NCBI GenBank assembly: GCA_903903985.1
Contig: CAIVAT010000190.1
Location: forward strand, 1-64,000
Length of the DNA: 64,000 nucleotides
Source: an uncultured Bacteroidales bacterium
GTDB lineage: Bacteria; Bacteroidota; Bacteroidia; Bacteroidales; FEN-979
Reading direction: 5' to 3'
The translations under genes and the position numbers were made by a program. The notes under the pieces are model-generated. The model saw only the letters and a list, made by a program, of their open reading frames with translations. It had not been told where the DNA came from and did not search any database. This document shows, piece by piece, positions 1-9,075 of the stretch (the stretch's first letter is position 1; the number at the start of each line of letters is the position of its first letter).

Positions 1-2
1 CG

Positions 3-1628
3 CATGCACCACGAAACTTTTGGGAAGCCATCCAGATGTACTGGTTTGTGCACCTGGGCACCATCACGGAGTTGAATGGATGGGATGCGATGAACCCCGG
101 CCATTTTGACCAGCATCTGACCCCTTTTTACAGGAATGACCTTGCAGCAGGAACACTGACACGGGAAGAGGCAAAAGAACTGATTTCCTGTTTCTGGATC
201 AAGGTGAACAATCATCCAGCTCCGCCTAAAGTGGGCATCACGGCGCGGGAAAGCGGAACTTACAACGATTTCACAAACATCAATCTTGGCGGGGTGAAGA
301 GCGATGGCAGCGATGGAACCAGCGAAGTATCCTACCTCATCCTCGAAGTAATTGAAGAATTGCACATGCTTCAGCCTGGCAATTCTGTGCATATCAGTGC
401 AAAAACACCGGATCAGTTTCTTTTAGCCGCTACACGTGTCATCAGGCAGGGTCATGGATATCCATCCGTATTCAATACGGATATTTATATCCTTGAATTG
501 CTCCGCCAGGGAAAATCGCTTCAGGATGCGCGCGAAGGCGGTTGCAGCGGATGCATCGAGGTTGGCGCGTTCGGCAGGGAGGCGTATCTCCTCACCGGTT
601 ACCTGAATGTTCCCAAAATTCTTGAAATAACCCTCAACAGGGGAGTTGACCCGGTTACCGGGAAAGTTGCCGGGACCGACACGGGTGATCCACGGTGTTT
701 TGATTGCTTCGAAGCGATGTATGAAGCATTTTTGAAGCAATTGCGTTTTATCGTCGACCAAAAAATGAGGGTCAGCAATTACATCGACCGCATGTTTGCA
801 AAATATGCCCCGGCTCCCTTTCTTTCGGTGGTTATTGAAGATTGCATTGCCAGGGGCCGGGATTACTACGACGGAGGCCCGCGCTACAATACGAACTATA
901 TTCAATGCTGCGGACTGGGTACCGTAACCGATAGTTTTGCAGCGCTTAAAAAACATGTTTTCGAAGAAAAAACCTATACCCTTGACCGGTTACTGAATGC
1001 TGTATCGAATAATTTCAGCGGGGAAGAGGTCCTGCGCCAGACGATCATGAACCGGACCCCGTTTTTTGGCAATGATGATGACTTTGCAGATGACATCGCT
1101 GTTAAAGTGTACAATGACCTGGTAGATACCATCGATGGGAAGCCCAATATCAAGCCCGGGGGTAAATATCACCTGAACATGCTTTCGACGACATGCCATG
1201 TTTACTTTGGAAAAGTAATGGGGGCGACCCCAAACGGCCGTTTGGCCGGTAAATCGATCTCCGACGGAACCTCTCCCTCTCATGGTGCCGACACCCGCGG
1301 GCCCTCAGCCGTGATAAAATCCCTTGCAAAGCTCGACCAGGCCAAATCCGGAGGGACCCTTCTTAATCAGCGGTTTTTGCCGAGCCTTTTACGAAAAGAG
1401 GAGGACATCAGGAAACTGGGGCGACTGATCAGGAGCTATTTTACCCTTGGTGGCCACCACATGCAGTTCAATATCGTGGATACGGCCACACTGCTGGCAG
1501 CACAGGCGTGCCCCGAAGATTACAAGGATCTGCTTGTCAGGATGGCCGGCTACAGCGATTATTTCAACGATATGAACGCTGATTTGCAACAGGAGATTAT
1601 AGAAAGGACTGAGAATAATGCGTTTTGA
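3..1628 (+). CDS. Glycyl radical enzyme, 3' part; probable trans-4-hydroxy-L-proline dehydratase (HypD-like)
   Basis: The reading frame is open from base 3, so the N-terminus lies outside the window; the ATG at 36 is internal (MYWFVHLG is a conserved core segment of this superfamily). The protein is an oxygen-sensitive cytosolic radical enzyme. Counting from the Met at 36, the thiyl-radical Cys is C173 in GCSGCIEVG (codon 552-554) with E175 two residues later, and the glycyl radical is G505 in RMAGYSDYF (codon 1548-1550). From memory, C. difficile HypD uses C434, E436, Y450, T645 and G765. Here the offsets from Cys are Glu +2, Tyr +16, Thr +212 and Gly +332, which fits closely and favours HypD over pyruvate formate-lyase, choline lyase or glycerol dehydratase. 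About 250 residues would be missing. The product of HypD is pyrroline-5-carboxylate, but no proC is present here. The end overlaps the activase start by 11 bases, as expected for a coupled pair. Glycyl radical family is certain; the substrate is inferred. Confidence 0.85.
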   Translation, partial: HAPRNFWEAIQMYWFVHLGTITELNGWDAMNPGHFDQHLTPFYRNDLAAGTLTREEAKELISCFWIKVNNHPAPPKVGITARESGTYNDFTNINLGGVKSDGSDGTSEVSYLILEVIEELHMLQPGNSVHISAKTPDQFLLAATRVIRQGHGYPSVFNTDIYILELLRQGKSLQDAREGGCSGCIEVGAFGREAYLLTGYLNVPKILEITLNRGVDPVTGKVAGTDTGDPRCFDCFEAMYEAFLKQLRFIVDQKMRVSNYIDRMFAKYAPAPFLSVVIEDCIARGRDYYDGGPRYNTNYIQCCGLGTVTDSFAALKKHVFEEKTYTLDRLLNAVSNNFSGEEVLRQTIMNRTPFFGNDDDFADDIAVKVYNDLVDTIDGKPNIKPGGKYHLNMLSTTCHVYFGKVMGATPNGRLAGKSISDGTSPSHGADTRGPSAVIKSLAKLDQAKSGGTLLNQRFLPSLLRKEEDIRKLGRLIRSYFTLGGHHMQFNIVDTATLLAAQACPEDYKDLLVRMAGYSDYFNDMNADLQQEIIERTENNAF

Positions 1629-2565
1629 TGGTTCCCCACCCCGTCAGGGTCCCCCACCCCGTCAGGGTCTCATTTTCGATATCAAGCGATACGCCATCAA
1701 CGATGGCCCCGGCATCCGGGTGGTGATCTTTTTTAAAGGCTGCAATCTTCATTGTGCCTGGTGCCACAATCCGGAGAGTATTTTAGCGAAGACCGAAAAA
1801 ATGTTTGCTCCTGCAAAATGCATCAAATGCGGAACCTGCGTGGCAACTTGTCCTGAGAATGCCATTACACTTCACTCTTTTGGTATCAGTACCGACCCGG
1901 AACGTTGTACGATGTGCGGCAGGTGTGCGGAAACATGCCCCACCAAGGCCATTGAAATGTCGGGCAAGCAGATGTCGGCAGCAGAAATCATGCAGGTTAT
2001 TGAAAAGGAGCGGGTTTTTTTTGATCAATCGGGTGGTGGGGTTACCTTCTCCGGGGGGGAACCGCTTGTTCAGTCGAAGATGCTGATCGAATTGCTTGAT
2101 GAATGCGGGAAAAGAGGCATCCACCGTGCAGTGGATACGGCAGGATATGCAAGCACCGCAACGTTGATGGAAGTCGCGCAGCGAACAGAGCTTTTTTTAT
2201 ATGACCTGAAGATCATTGATCCCTTCAAACATGAGCAATGGACAGGGGTGAGGAATGAAAAGATCCTTTCAAACCTCGAAGCCCTGGCTGAAAAAGGAGC
2301 GAAAATCCTTATCAGGATTCCCCTGATCGGCGGAATCAATGACAGTGAACAGAACATCCGGCAAACTGCCGGATTTATTGCGGGTCTGGCGGGTGAAAAG
2401 AAAGAGGTTCATTTGCTGCCGTATCACCCGGCTGCTCAAAACAAGTATCAGAAATTGGGAAAGGAGGAAGATTTTAAACCAATGGATGTTCCTGATAAAG
2501 ACGTTCTGGCAAGGAATATCTTGATTTTCATGGAATACGGGATAACCGCCACAACAGGCGGCTGA
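1618..2565 (+). CDS. Radical-SAM glycyl radical enzyme activase
   Basis: This is the partner of the preceding enzyme: it binds a 4Fe-4S cluster and S-adenosylmethionine and abstracts hydrogen from the glycine to form the stable radical. The CX3CX2C SAM-cluster motif is seen in GCNLHCAWCHNPE (about residue 41), followed by two ferredoxin-type clusters, CIKCGTCVATCP and CTMCGRCAETCP (about residues 66-110), as in the long activases of the HypD, choline and glycerol lyases. At 315 aa it is a normal length. The start at 1618 overlaps the enzyme's stop codon. The N-terminus carries an odd SPPRQGPPPRQG segment encoded by an 18-bp tandem repeat before the conserved GLIFDIKRYAINDGPG start of the domain. 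That segment looks like an insertion and is not part of the family fold. Co-translation with the upstream gene is very likely. Confidence 0.95.
   Translation: MRFDGSPPRQGPPPRQGLIFDIKRYAINDGPGIRVVIFFKGCNLHCAWCHNPESILAKTEKMFAPAKCIKCGTCVATCPENAITLHSFGISTDPERCTMCGRCAETCPTKAIEMSGKQMSAAEIMQVIEKERVFFDQSGGGVTFSGGEPLVQSKMLIELLDECGKRGIHRAVDTAGYASTATLMEVAQRTELFLYDLKIIDPFKHEQWTGVRNEKILSNLEALAEKGAKILIRIPLIGGINDSEQNIRQTAGFIAGLAGEKKEVHLLPYHPAAQNKYQKLGKEEDFKPMDVPDKDVLARNILIFMEYGITATTGG
1634..1668 (+). repeat. Two copies of an 18-bp repeat carrying the 13-mer ACCCCGTCAGGGT
   Basis: The unit CCCCACCCCGTCAGGGT lies at 1634-1650 and 1652-1668, a period of 18 bases, so it stays in frame and encodes PPRQG twice near the N-terminus of the activase. 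It starts 5 bases after the stop codon of the upstream enzyme. The 13-mer inside it occurs again, as both arms of a hairpin, inside the GH38 mannosidase gene at 45152-45182. This is read directly from the sequence. Confidence 0.85.
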
Positions 2566-2583
2566 CGGGAAATAATACCGCTG

Positions 2584-5500
2584 TTATCTGGGAAGTGTAA
2601 AGGTAAATTTACTTCCTTTGCCAGGATCGCTTTCCACGGTGATTGTTCCGTTGTGTTTTTCCACGAACTCGCGGCAAAGAATGAGCCCGAGGCCTGAACC
2701 GCGTTCTTTCTCTGTCCCCTTTCGCGTATATTTATTGTCGAGGAGGAAAATCCTGGAAATGTTCTCTTCGGCGATCCCTATCCCGGTATCCTGAACCGAT
2801 ACGTCAATATGATCCCCTGCTTCCAGGGTCAAAACAGTCACTTTCCCCTCCTGCCGGGTGAACTTGATGGCATTGGTGAGGAGGTTGCGTATAACAGTAT
2901 CGATCATCCGCGTGTCGCCGGTCACCATGATCGGGACTTCTTCTTTGTAATAGAGTTCAATATTTTTTTTCTCTGCCTGACTTTTTACAAGGTCAATGTT
3001 TTCCAGGATTCGTTCAGACAGGTTGAACGAAACCGGCAAAAAATCAAGTACACCGGTTTGTGACCTCGCCCATAACAGCAGGTTCTGTAATAAATCGAAT
3101 GTGTGTTTTGCAGTATCGCGAATATCGGCAACCGACTTCCGGGCCTTTTCCTGTTCCCCTGCACAGGTGTTCTCAAGTGCCATCTCCGACAATCCCAGGA
3201 TGGTGTTGAATGGATTCCGGAGATCGTGGGCAATGATGTTGAAGAATCGGTCGCGGGTGGCATTCAGCGCCGAGAGTGCACTGTTCAGTGCATTAAGTTC
3301 ATCATTTTTTTCAAGGATTTGGGTGTTCTGCTCTTCGATCTGCACCGTCCGGAGATGAACTTTTTGCTCAAGCAGATCTTTTTCACGAACGAGTTTTCTT
3401 TCGCGCATCCTGACGTAAAGCATGATCGCAATTGCCAGGAAGAAGAGGTAAGCCCCCCATGCCCATGAACTTCGCCACCAGGGAGGTCTGATAATGATCT
3501 TCAGGCTGGGGCCCGTCAGATTCCAGACGCCGTCGTTGTTTGAACCCCTCACCCTGAAAATATATTCGCCGGGAGGAAGATTTGAGAACGGAACAAACCG
3601 CCGGTTACCTGTTTCGATCCAGTTGCCCGAAACCCCTTCCAGCATGTAGGCATACCTGTTTTTTTCAGGATTGGTAAATTCCAGTGCTGCAAATTCGATG
3701 GTAAAGGTGTGGTCGTTGTAGTTCAATACCACTTCGCTGGCATGTTCCACTTCTACGTATTCTTTTTCAGACTGGCTCGTTTTATAGAAGGAGGTGAAGA
3801 CGATTTCAGGGATAAAAGGATTGTCGCGAAGTGAATCAGGATAGAAGGAGTTCAGCCCGTTCATCCCTCCGAAAAAGAGTTCGCCATCGCTGCTTTTACA
3901 ACAGGCCCGCAGGTTGAATTCCATGCTTTGCAATCCCTCTTCCACCGTGTAGGTCCTGAATTGACCCTCAAGGGTGTCCAACCGGCAAAGGCCACCACCT
4001 GTGGCAACCCAGAGATTCTTCCGGTCATCCTGGAGGATCTCGAAAATGCGGTTGTTGGGCAGCCCTTTCTCCTGGGCATAATAGATGAACGATGAATCAT
4101 GCTTCACAAACCTGTTGATATAGGAACCGGTTCCGATCCAGATATCACCATGATCGTCTTCGCACAGGCTGATGACAAAATTATCGCAAAGTGAGTTGGG
4201 AGAGTTGTTCTTCCGGTAATGCTTCATCTTTTTTTTCAGGGGATCATATACGTCCAGCCCGCTGAGTGTGGCGATCCAGATGAGTCCGTCGCGGTCTTCC
4301 AGCAATGAATAGACCAGGTTCCCGCTGATGCAGTGATCGCCGGTGGTCTCCTCTTTGAAAACCTCCGTTGATGATGGGTTAAGGTTGATGCGATAGAGCC
4401 CGTCCTGTGTACCGATCCAGTAACTGTTATCCCTTCCCCGGATGATGCTGTAGATCCTGACCCCGCGAAAATCGGGAAGCTTGTCATTCCTGAAGAATTC
4501 GCTGAAGCGGGTGAACCTGTTTTGCAACCTGTCGTAAACGCAGATGCCATCGCGGGTGCCAATCCAGATGTTATTCCAGACATCTGCAAAAATCACATGG
4601 ACAAAATCATTCGGGATGTGCCACTCGGCCCACAACCGTGTTGAGAAATGATCGACCTGCCCGGTTTTACGGTTTATTTTATTGAGGCCCTGTCCCCAAT
4701 TGCCAACCCAGATATAACCTTTGTCATCCTTGTATACAGAGGCGATCACGTTGCCCAGTAAATCAGTTGAACCAGGCGTGTTGTCCCTGCGATAGAGATG
4801 AAACCTGGGTGGTTTCAGGTCGGTTTTACTGAGTCCCTGGAGGGTTCCGATCCAGAGATTCTTCGACTTGTCGACCATCAGCGAGAGGATGATATTATGC
4901 CCGAGGCCGGGATATTCGCTGGTGAAATTTTCCATCGTTAACTTTCCCTCCGGCGACAGGGTGGCACGGTTAAGTCCGCCGCCTTCGGTGCCGATCCAGA
5001 GATACCCCGAAGAATCTCCGGTAATCGCACGGATAAAGTTGTTGCTCAGCGACTGATGATCGCCCGCATCCTGGTAAAACTTTTTTAGTGAACGGTTTTT
5101 TTTATCGTAACGGTTCAGTCCTGAGGTAGTTCCGATCCAGATGAAACCTTTTTCATCCTCGTATAGCGCAGTGATAGTATTGTCGCTGATTGAAGCGGGA
5201 TCACCAGGCTGATGCACAAAGTAGCTGAAGGTTTCCCGAAGGGGATTAAAACAAGCCAATCCCCTCGTTGATCCGATCCAGATCAATCCCTCCCGGTCTT
5301 CGAGCAGGGGAATCCTGTTGTCCTTAACCGATCCGTCATAGCCCAGGAAGCTGGTGTAATGGCGGTAAGAATTCCCGGCGGGACGATAAATGGTCAGCAC
5401 AGGTGGGGTATTGATGAGGATCGATCCGTTCCGGGCAACACGGGCATCATAAACGTAATCGGTAACGTCGTTCGGGTACCCGGTGGCATATTTTATCCGC

Positions 5501-5853
5501 CTGAACCTTTTTTCCCTGCTTAGCCACTGGTTAAGTCCTCCTTTTGTGCCGATCCACAGGTTTCCCTGTGAATCCTCATCTATGGAATAGATCCAGCTGT
5601 TGGAAAGCGAACCTGAGTCGGAGGGGTTGTAAGCATAAATTTCAAAGTTGTAGCCGTTGAAACGGTTCAGTCCATTCTGGGTTCCGGCCCAGATATATCC
5701 CCTGGAATCCTGGAATACGCAATTCACAACGCTCTGTGACAGCCCTTTTTCAATGGGGTAATTGGTGAAGTGAAATTGCTGAGCCCTGATTGCCAAACTT
5801 GTAACAACAAAAAAAAGAACCAGGATGAAGGATTTTTTCATACAGACGTTCAT
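2584..5853 (-). CDS. Membrane sensor histidine kinase with two-component propeller domains
   Basis: A 1089-aa inner-membrane sensor. A signal peptide (residues about 1-25, ending IRAQ) is followed by some 650 residues of Reg_prop beta-propeller repeats of the type GYIWAGTQNGLNRF and LWIGTKGGLNQW, then a Y_Y_Y domain (about 700-775), one transmembrane helix (about 790-812), a coiled coil, a HisKA domain with the phospho-acceptor His876 in IIAHDLRNP, and a HATPase domain with GIGIAEEN and RGSGLGLILC. The sensor part is periplasmic and the kinase cytoplasmic. It has no receiver and no AraC-type output, so it is not a complete hybrid (HTCS) regulator and needs a separate response regulator, none of which is encoded nearby. 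The start could be ATG 5853 or ATG 5841, which gives the cleaner signal peptide MKKSFILV. It is convergent with the activase gene and divergent from the acyltransferase gene. The ligand is unknown. Confidence 0.93.
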   Translation of the reverse strand: MNVCMKKSFILVLFFVVTSLAIRAQQFHFTNYPIEKGLSQSVVNCVFQDSRGYIWAGTQNGLNRFNGYNFEIYAYNPSDSGSLSNSWIYSIDEDSQGNLWIGTKGGLNQWLSREKRFRRIKYATGYPNDVTDYVYDARVARNGSILINTPPVLTIYRPAGNSYRHYTSFLGYDGSVKDNRIPLLEDREGLIWIGSTRGLACFNPLRETFSYFVHQPGDPASISDNTITALYEDEKGFIWIGTTSGLNRYDKKNRSLKKFYQDAGDHQSLSNNFIRAITGDSSGYLWIGTEGGGLNRATLSPEGKLTMENFTSEYPGLGHNIILSLMVDKSKNLWIGTLQGLSKTDLKPPRFHLYRRDNTPGSTDLLGNVIASVYKDDKGYIWVGNWGQGLNKINRKTGQVDHFSTRLWAEWHIPNDFVHVIFADVWNNIWIGTRDGICVYDRLQNRFTRFSEFFRNDKLPDFRGVRIYSIIRGRDNSYWIGTQDGLYRINLNPSSTEVFKEETTGDHCISGNLVYSLLEDRDGLIWIATLSGLDVYDPLKKKMKHYRKNNSPNSLCDNFVISLCEDDHGDIWIGTGSYINRFVKHDSSFIYYAQEKGLPNNRIFEILQDDRKNLWVATGGGLCRLDTLEGQFRTYTVEEGLQSMEFNLRACCKSSDGELFFGGMNGLNSFYPDSLRDNPFIPEIVFTSFYKTSQSEKEYVEVEHASEVVLNYNDHTFTIEFAALEFTNPEKNRYAYMLEGVSGNWIETGNRRFVPFSNLPPGEYIFRVRGSNNDGVWNLTGPSLKIIIRPPWWRSSWAWGAYLFFLAIAIMLYVRMRERKLVREKDLLEQKVHLRTVQIEEQNTQILEKNDELNALNSALSALNATRDRFFNIIAHDLRNPFNTILGLSEMALENTCAGEQEKARKSVADIRDTAKHTFDLLQNLLLWARSQTGVLDFLPVSFNLSERILENIDLVKSQAEKKNIELYYKEEVPIMVTGDTRMIDTVIRNLLTNAIKFTRQEGKVTVLTLEAGDHIDVSVQDTGIGIAEENISRIFLLDNKYTRKGTEKERGSGLGLILCREFVEKHNGTITVESDPGKGSKFTFTLPR

Positions 5854-6018
5854 GGTTTGAACGGTTCAAAGGGTAAAGTTAGGAACTTTCACTGACAAAT
5901 GACTGACGTAAAATTAAAATGTGACACGAAAATAACCGTGCCGGGAAAAATTCTTTTCATATTTTAGCAGGACCATACCGGTTGCTTGTTTTAATGACGA
6001 TTATTCATATAACATCCC

Positions 6019-7164
6019 ATGGACCTTGCCAAACTCAGCCAAAATGTTTCTGACTTCAACAGCCGGAAATTCAAGTTCTGGTCATTTTTATCGATGTTCC
6101 TGCTGGTTTTTGTGCATGGCTATAACTTGCAGATAAGGTACATGCAGCCATGGACAGTGCCCTTTGAACAGCTGAATGTGACCACCTTCACCGAATATTT
6201 TTTAGCCAATGGAATTTTCCGGTTTCGCATTCCGATGCTGTTCATCATCTCGGGGTTTCTGTATGCGCTCCATGATGCAAGGCCGTATGGCCAGCGTACG
6301 AAAAAACGGTTGCGAACGCTGTTGCTTCCCTACCTGATATGGAGCGCCCTGGGTTTTGCGTTCACTTATTTCCTAGAAATATTTCCATATACCAGGGATA
6401 TTGTTTCCAATTCAAACATTGTCAGGATCGACGATTCGAGGGCCTTGCTGCATGATTATCGATGGTATGAAATGCTGGGCAGGTGGATCCTCATTCCTGT
6501 CCCCTATCAGCTGTGGTTCATCAGGGTTTTGCTCATTTACAACATTGCTTATCCGGCGATCAGGTGGTGCGTGACCCATCGTATTGCGAAATGGATATTT
6601 TTCGGTGTCGCATTTCTCATGTGGTTTGGCACGATGGGATTTATCCTGGTTGAGGGTGAAGGACTGCTGTTTTTCTCCCTGGGAGTCTGGATACAAAAAT
6701 CAAATTTCAATATTGATTCCCCACGTAAATGGTTGAATCCGGTTTGGTGGGGCGCTGCATTTATCCTGCTGGCTGCAGGTAAAACAGTCATTGCATTCAT
6801 GGGCCAGCCGGTTTTGGGTAATGGCATTTTCCCTGTGCTGGCAATGCTTCACAAACTCGTTATCCTGAGCGGGCTTATTGCAGCCTGGTACGGATGCAAC
6901 AGGATGGTTTCCTGGTTTATGCAGCGCACATGGTTTGTGTGGCTTTCCGCTTTTGCGTTCATCATCTATGCCGTCCATGCCCCGCTGGTGGCCTATGCCA
7001 TTGAAGCCCTGTTTGCCGTAGTTAAACAGATACCCCATTACCGGTTACTGAGTTTTGTTTTCCTGCCGCTCATCATCATTTCATTTGCAGTAGGCACCGG
7101 GGCGCTGTTGAGAAGGGTGTGGCCCCGGCTTTATGGGGTTCTCACGGGCGGAAGGGGAATGTAG
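6019..7164 (+). CDS. Acyltransferase 3 family integral membrane protein
   Basis: A 381-aa protein with about ten hydrophobic helices. The N-terminal helix carries the conserved His (LLVFVHGYN, near residue 35), and the arginine-rich loop FRFRIPMLFIISGFLYAL is typical of the acyltransferase-3 family (PF01757), followed by KKRLRTLLLPYLIWS. Members transfer acetyl or succinyl groups to sugars of exported glycans or lipids at the inner membrane. No glycan biosynthesis cluster surrounds it, so the acceptor cannot be inferred. It is divergent from the sensor kinase, with 165 bases between the two starts. It may be the first gene of a loose same-strand run reaching the TSUP permease at 10724. Family assignment is firm; substrate unknown. 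Confidence 0.85.
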   Translation: MDLAKLSQNVSDFNSRKFKFWSFLSMFLLVFVHGYNLQIRYMQPWTVPFEQLNVTTFTEYFLANGIFRFRIPMLFIISGFLYALHDARPYGQRTKKRLRTLLLPYLIWSALGFAFTYFLEIFPYTRDIVSNSNIVRIDDSRALLHDYRWYEMLGRWILIPVPYQLWFIRVLLIYNIAYPAIRWCVTHRIAKWIFFGVAFLMWFGTMGFILVEGEGLLFFSLGVWIQKSNFNIDSPRKWLNPVWWGAAFILLAAGKTVIAFMGQPVLGNGIFPVLAMLHKLVILSGLIAAWYGCNRMVSWFMQRTWFVWLSAFAFIIYAVHAPLVAYAIEALFAVVKQIPHYRLLSFVFLPLIIISFAVGTGALLRRVWPRLYGVLTGGRGM

Positions 7165-7256
7165 GCCTGAGTTTTTGCAATGGACCCGGATCAAAACAGC
7201 ACGAAAGTAACAACGAAAATGCCTGGATAAAACGAAAATAATAATCCAACCATTCC

Positions 7257-7730
7257 ATGAATAAAAAACCCTTTACACTGTATCTGCTTGCCTTGATACT
7301 TGTATTCCAATCGCTGGGCGGACTGTTTGGCGGACTGTCACTTGTCAGTTCACCATCAGGCGAAATCATGAAGATGCCGGTGAGTATTCTTGAAGGATCA
7401 CCTTTCCATGATTTCCTGGTCCCGGGTCTTATTTTTTTGTTGTTTCTTGGCCTATTGCCGGGAATCCTGGCTTTCGCACTTTTACGCAGTCCGGAATGGA
7501 ACAGGGCCGGAGTTCTGAACATGTACCCGGGCATCCATTGGGCATCGACATACTCCCTGTATACGGGGATCATGCTGGTTATATGGATCCTTGCAGAGAT
7601 TATCTGGATCGAGGATGATATCCTCCATACCTTTTTCGGACTGTTGAGTGTTGTGATTGTTGTCCTTACGCTGATGCCCTCCAACATGAGTCATTTCGGA
7701 TGGGGAAATCCGCAACAAACGAATTGTTAA
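7257..7730 (+). CDS. Unknown small membrane protein, about four transmembrane helices
   Basis: I do not recognise this 157-aa family. Hydrophobic stretches lie at about residues 7-30, 50-78, 98-118 and 123-142, with short polar loops. The sequence contains a glycine-rich first helix (SLGGLFGGLSL) and an acidic motif WIEDDILHTFFG between helices 3 and 4. The start ATG at 7257 is preceded by a 92-base spacer after the acyltransferase gene, and the next gene follows 18 bases downstream, so it is probably co-transcribed with 7749-8261. Nothing suggests catalysis. The role is unknown. Confidence 0.7.
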   Translation: MNKKPFTLYLLALILVFQSLGGLFGGLSLVSSPSGEIMKMPVSILEGSPFHDFLVPGLIFLLFLGLLPGILAFALLRSPEWNRAGVLNMYPGIHWASTYSLYTGIMLVIWILAEIIWIEDDILHTFFGLLSVVIVVLTLMPSNMSHFGWGNPQQTNC

Positions 7731-7748
7731 CCGAATAAACAAGCAACG

Positions 7749-8261
7749 ATGGAAAAAGAATTACAAACCGGAACAATGATATTGATCAGCAAGCCAAAGC
7801 TTTCACAGGAATTATATGAGTTGAGAACCGGAGATAAGGTTGTGGGTCGTATTGGTTTCCCAAAGTCCTTCGGAACGCTTGCCGAAGCTGAATTGTTTGC
7901 CGAATCATGGACTTTCAAGCGAATGGGTTTCTGGAAACCCTGTATTACCGTCCGGTTGAAATCCTCTGACCACGACCTGATGCAGATCCCGTTTTCGGGC
8001 AGAAAAAAGGGATTGCTGAATTTCACCGGTCCTGAAGGTGAAACTTACATCCTGGTCAAAAAAAGTTTCTGGAGCTCCAAATGGATTTGGCTGAAAAAGG
8101 ATCGGATACTGATCGAATACTCGATTAAAAGCGGCTTTAAGAAATTTGCAGAGGTGGTCGTCCTTGAAAACGATGAACGGCTTCACCTGCTGCTGATGAT
8201 CGGTGCATATGGCCTCATCATGCATGGAATGGATGAAGTTGCTACTGTTGTCGCAACCTGA
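7749..8261 (+). CDS. Conserved-looking hypothetical protein, 170 aa
   Basis: A probably soluble or peripherally bound protein without a signal peptide. It is rich in short beta-strands and basic residues (FWKPCITVRLKSSDHD, KKSFWSSKWIWLKKD) and ends in a hydrophobic segment LLLMIGAYGLIMHGM that could touch the membrane. The distribution of strands vaguely resembles tubby/LURP-like scaffolds, but I cannot support that assignment. It lies 18 bases after a small membrane protein and 25 bases before the PhzF gene, all on the same strand, so a shared transcript is likely. Function unknown. Confidence 0.65.
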   Translation: MEKELQTGTMILISKPKLSQELYELRTGDKVVGRIGFPKSFGTLAEAELFAESWTFKRMGFWKPCITVRLKSSDHDLMQIPFSGRKKGLLNFTGPEGETYILVKKSFWSSKWIWLKKDRILIEYSIKSGFKKFAEVVVLENDERLHLLLMIGAYGLIMHGMDEVATVVAT

Positions 8262-8286
8262 AAATTGACCCCTTCACAAAATAATT

Positions 8287-9075
8287 ATGAAAACAATTAA
8301 AATTTACCAGGTTGATGCCTTCACCAGCCAACTGTTCGGTGGCAACCCTGCCGCCGTATGCCTGCTGGATCAATGGCTGGAGGATGCGCTCATGCAGTTG
8401 ATTGCAGCGGAAAATAATCTTGCTGAAACAGCCTTTGTCGTCAGAACTGGTGATCAGTTCGAGATCAGGTGGTTTACGCCGACCCTTGAGGTGGATTTAT
8501 GCGGGCATGCGACGCTGGCGTCGGCCTATGTGATATTCCACCAAACCGGCTTTGACGGCGAGGAGATCATTTTACAATCGCCCCGCAGCGGAGAATTGAA
8601 AGTTAGCAGGGAGGGCAAAAAACTGTTTCTGAATTTTCCGGCAGATGTGATTGTTAAGTGCGAAAATCTGCCCGAAATCACCCAAGGCATTGGATTAAAC
8701 CCGCTGGAAGTGTTCAGGGGCAAAACAGATTACATGGCCGTTCTTGCTTCAGAAGAAGATGTGCACAACATTCGGCCTGATTTTGTGGCCATCGAAAAAA
8801 TGGATGCCAGGGGTTTGATCGTTACCGCGCCCGGCAATCATGTTGATTTTGTGTCCCGTTTCTTCGGGCCGCAGTCCGGCGTGAATGAGGACCCGGTGAC
8901 CGGATCGGCGCACACCACCCTCACTCCTTACTGGTCGGAGAAACTTGGAAAAAGCATCCTGACTGCGCGGCAAATCTCAAAACGAGGCGGATCACTTGAT
9001 TGCCGGAATGCCGGGCCCCGGGTATTTATCGGAGGTGAAGCCCAATTGTACCTGGTGGGGGAGATCCTGATATGA
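8287..9075 (+). CDS. PhzF family isomerase/epimerase-like protein
   Basis: A 262-aa cytosolic protein with the two-lobed PhzF fold related to diaminopimelate epimerase. Family motifs are clear: YQVDAFTSQLFGGNPAAV at the N-terminus, the general acid-base Glu47 in NNLAETAFV, the loop EVDLCGHATLASAY, and GVNEDPVTGSAHTTLTPYW near residue 200. PhzF itself isomerises dihydro-hydroxyanthranilate in phenazine synthesis, but no other phenazine gene is present. Most PhzF-like proteins in such genomes have no known substrate. The stop overlaps the next start in ATGA (9072-9075), so translation of the two is probably coupled. Confidence 0.93.
   Translation: MKTIKIYQVDAFTSQLFGGNPAAVCLLDQWLEDALMQLIAAENNLAETAFVVRTGDQFEIRWFTPTLEVDLCGHATLASAYVIFHQTGFDGEEIILQSPRSGELKVSREGKKLFLNFPADVIVKCENLPEITQGIGLNPLEVFRGKTDYMAVLASEEDVHNIRPDFVAIEKMDARGLIVTAPGNHVDFVSRFFGPQSGVNEDPVTGSAHTTLTPYWSEKLGKSILTARQISKRGGSLDCRNAGPRVFIGGEAQLYLVGEILI

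Noticed and set aside
1..35. Start of the glycyl radical enzyme at ATG 36
   Set aside because: The frame is open upstream to base 3 and encodes conserved core residues (NFWEAIQ), so the gene is cut by the window edge.
8287..9075. Phenazine biosynthesis cluster
   Set aside because: Only a PhzF-family protein is present; no other phz genes. The family name does not imply phenazine synthesis.
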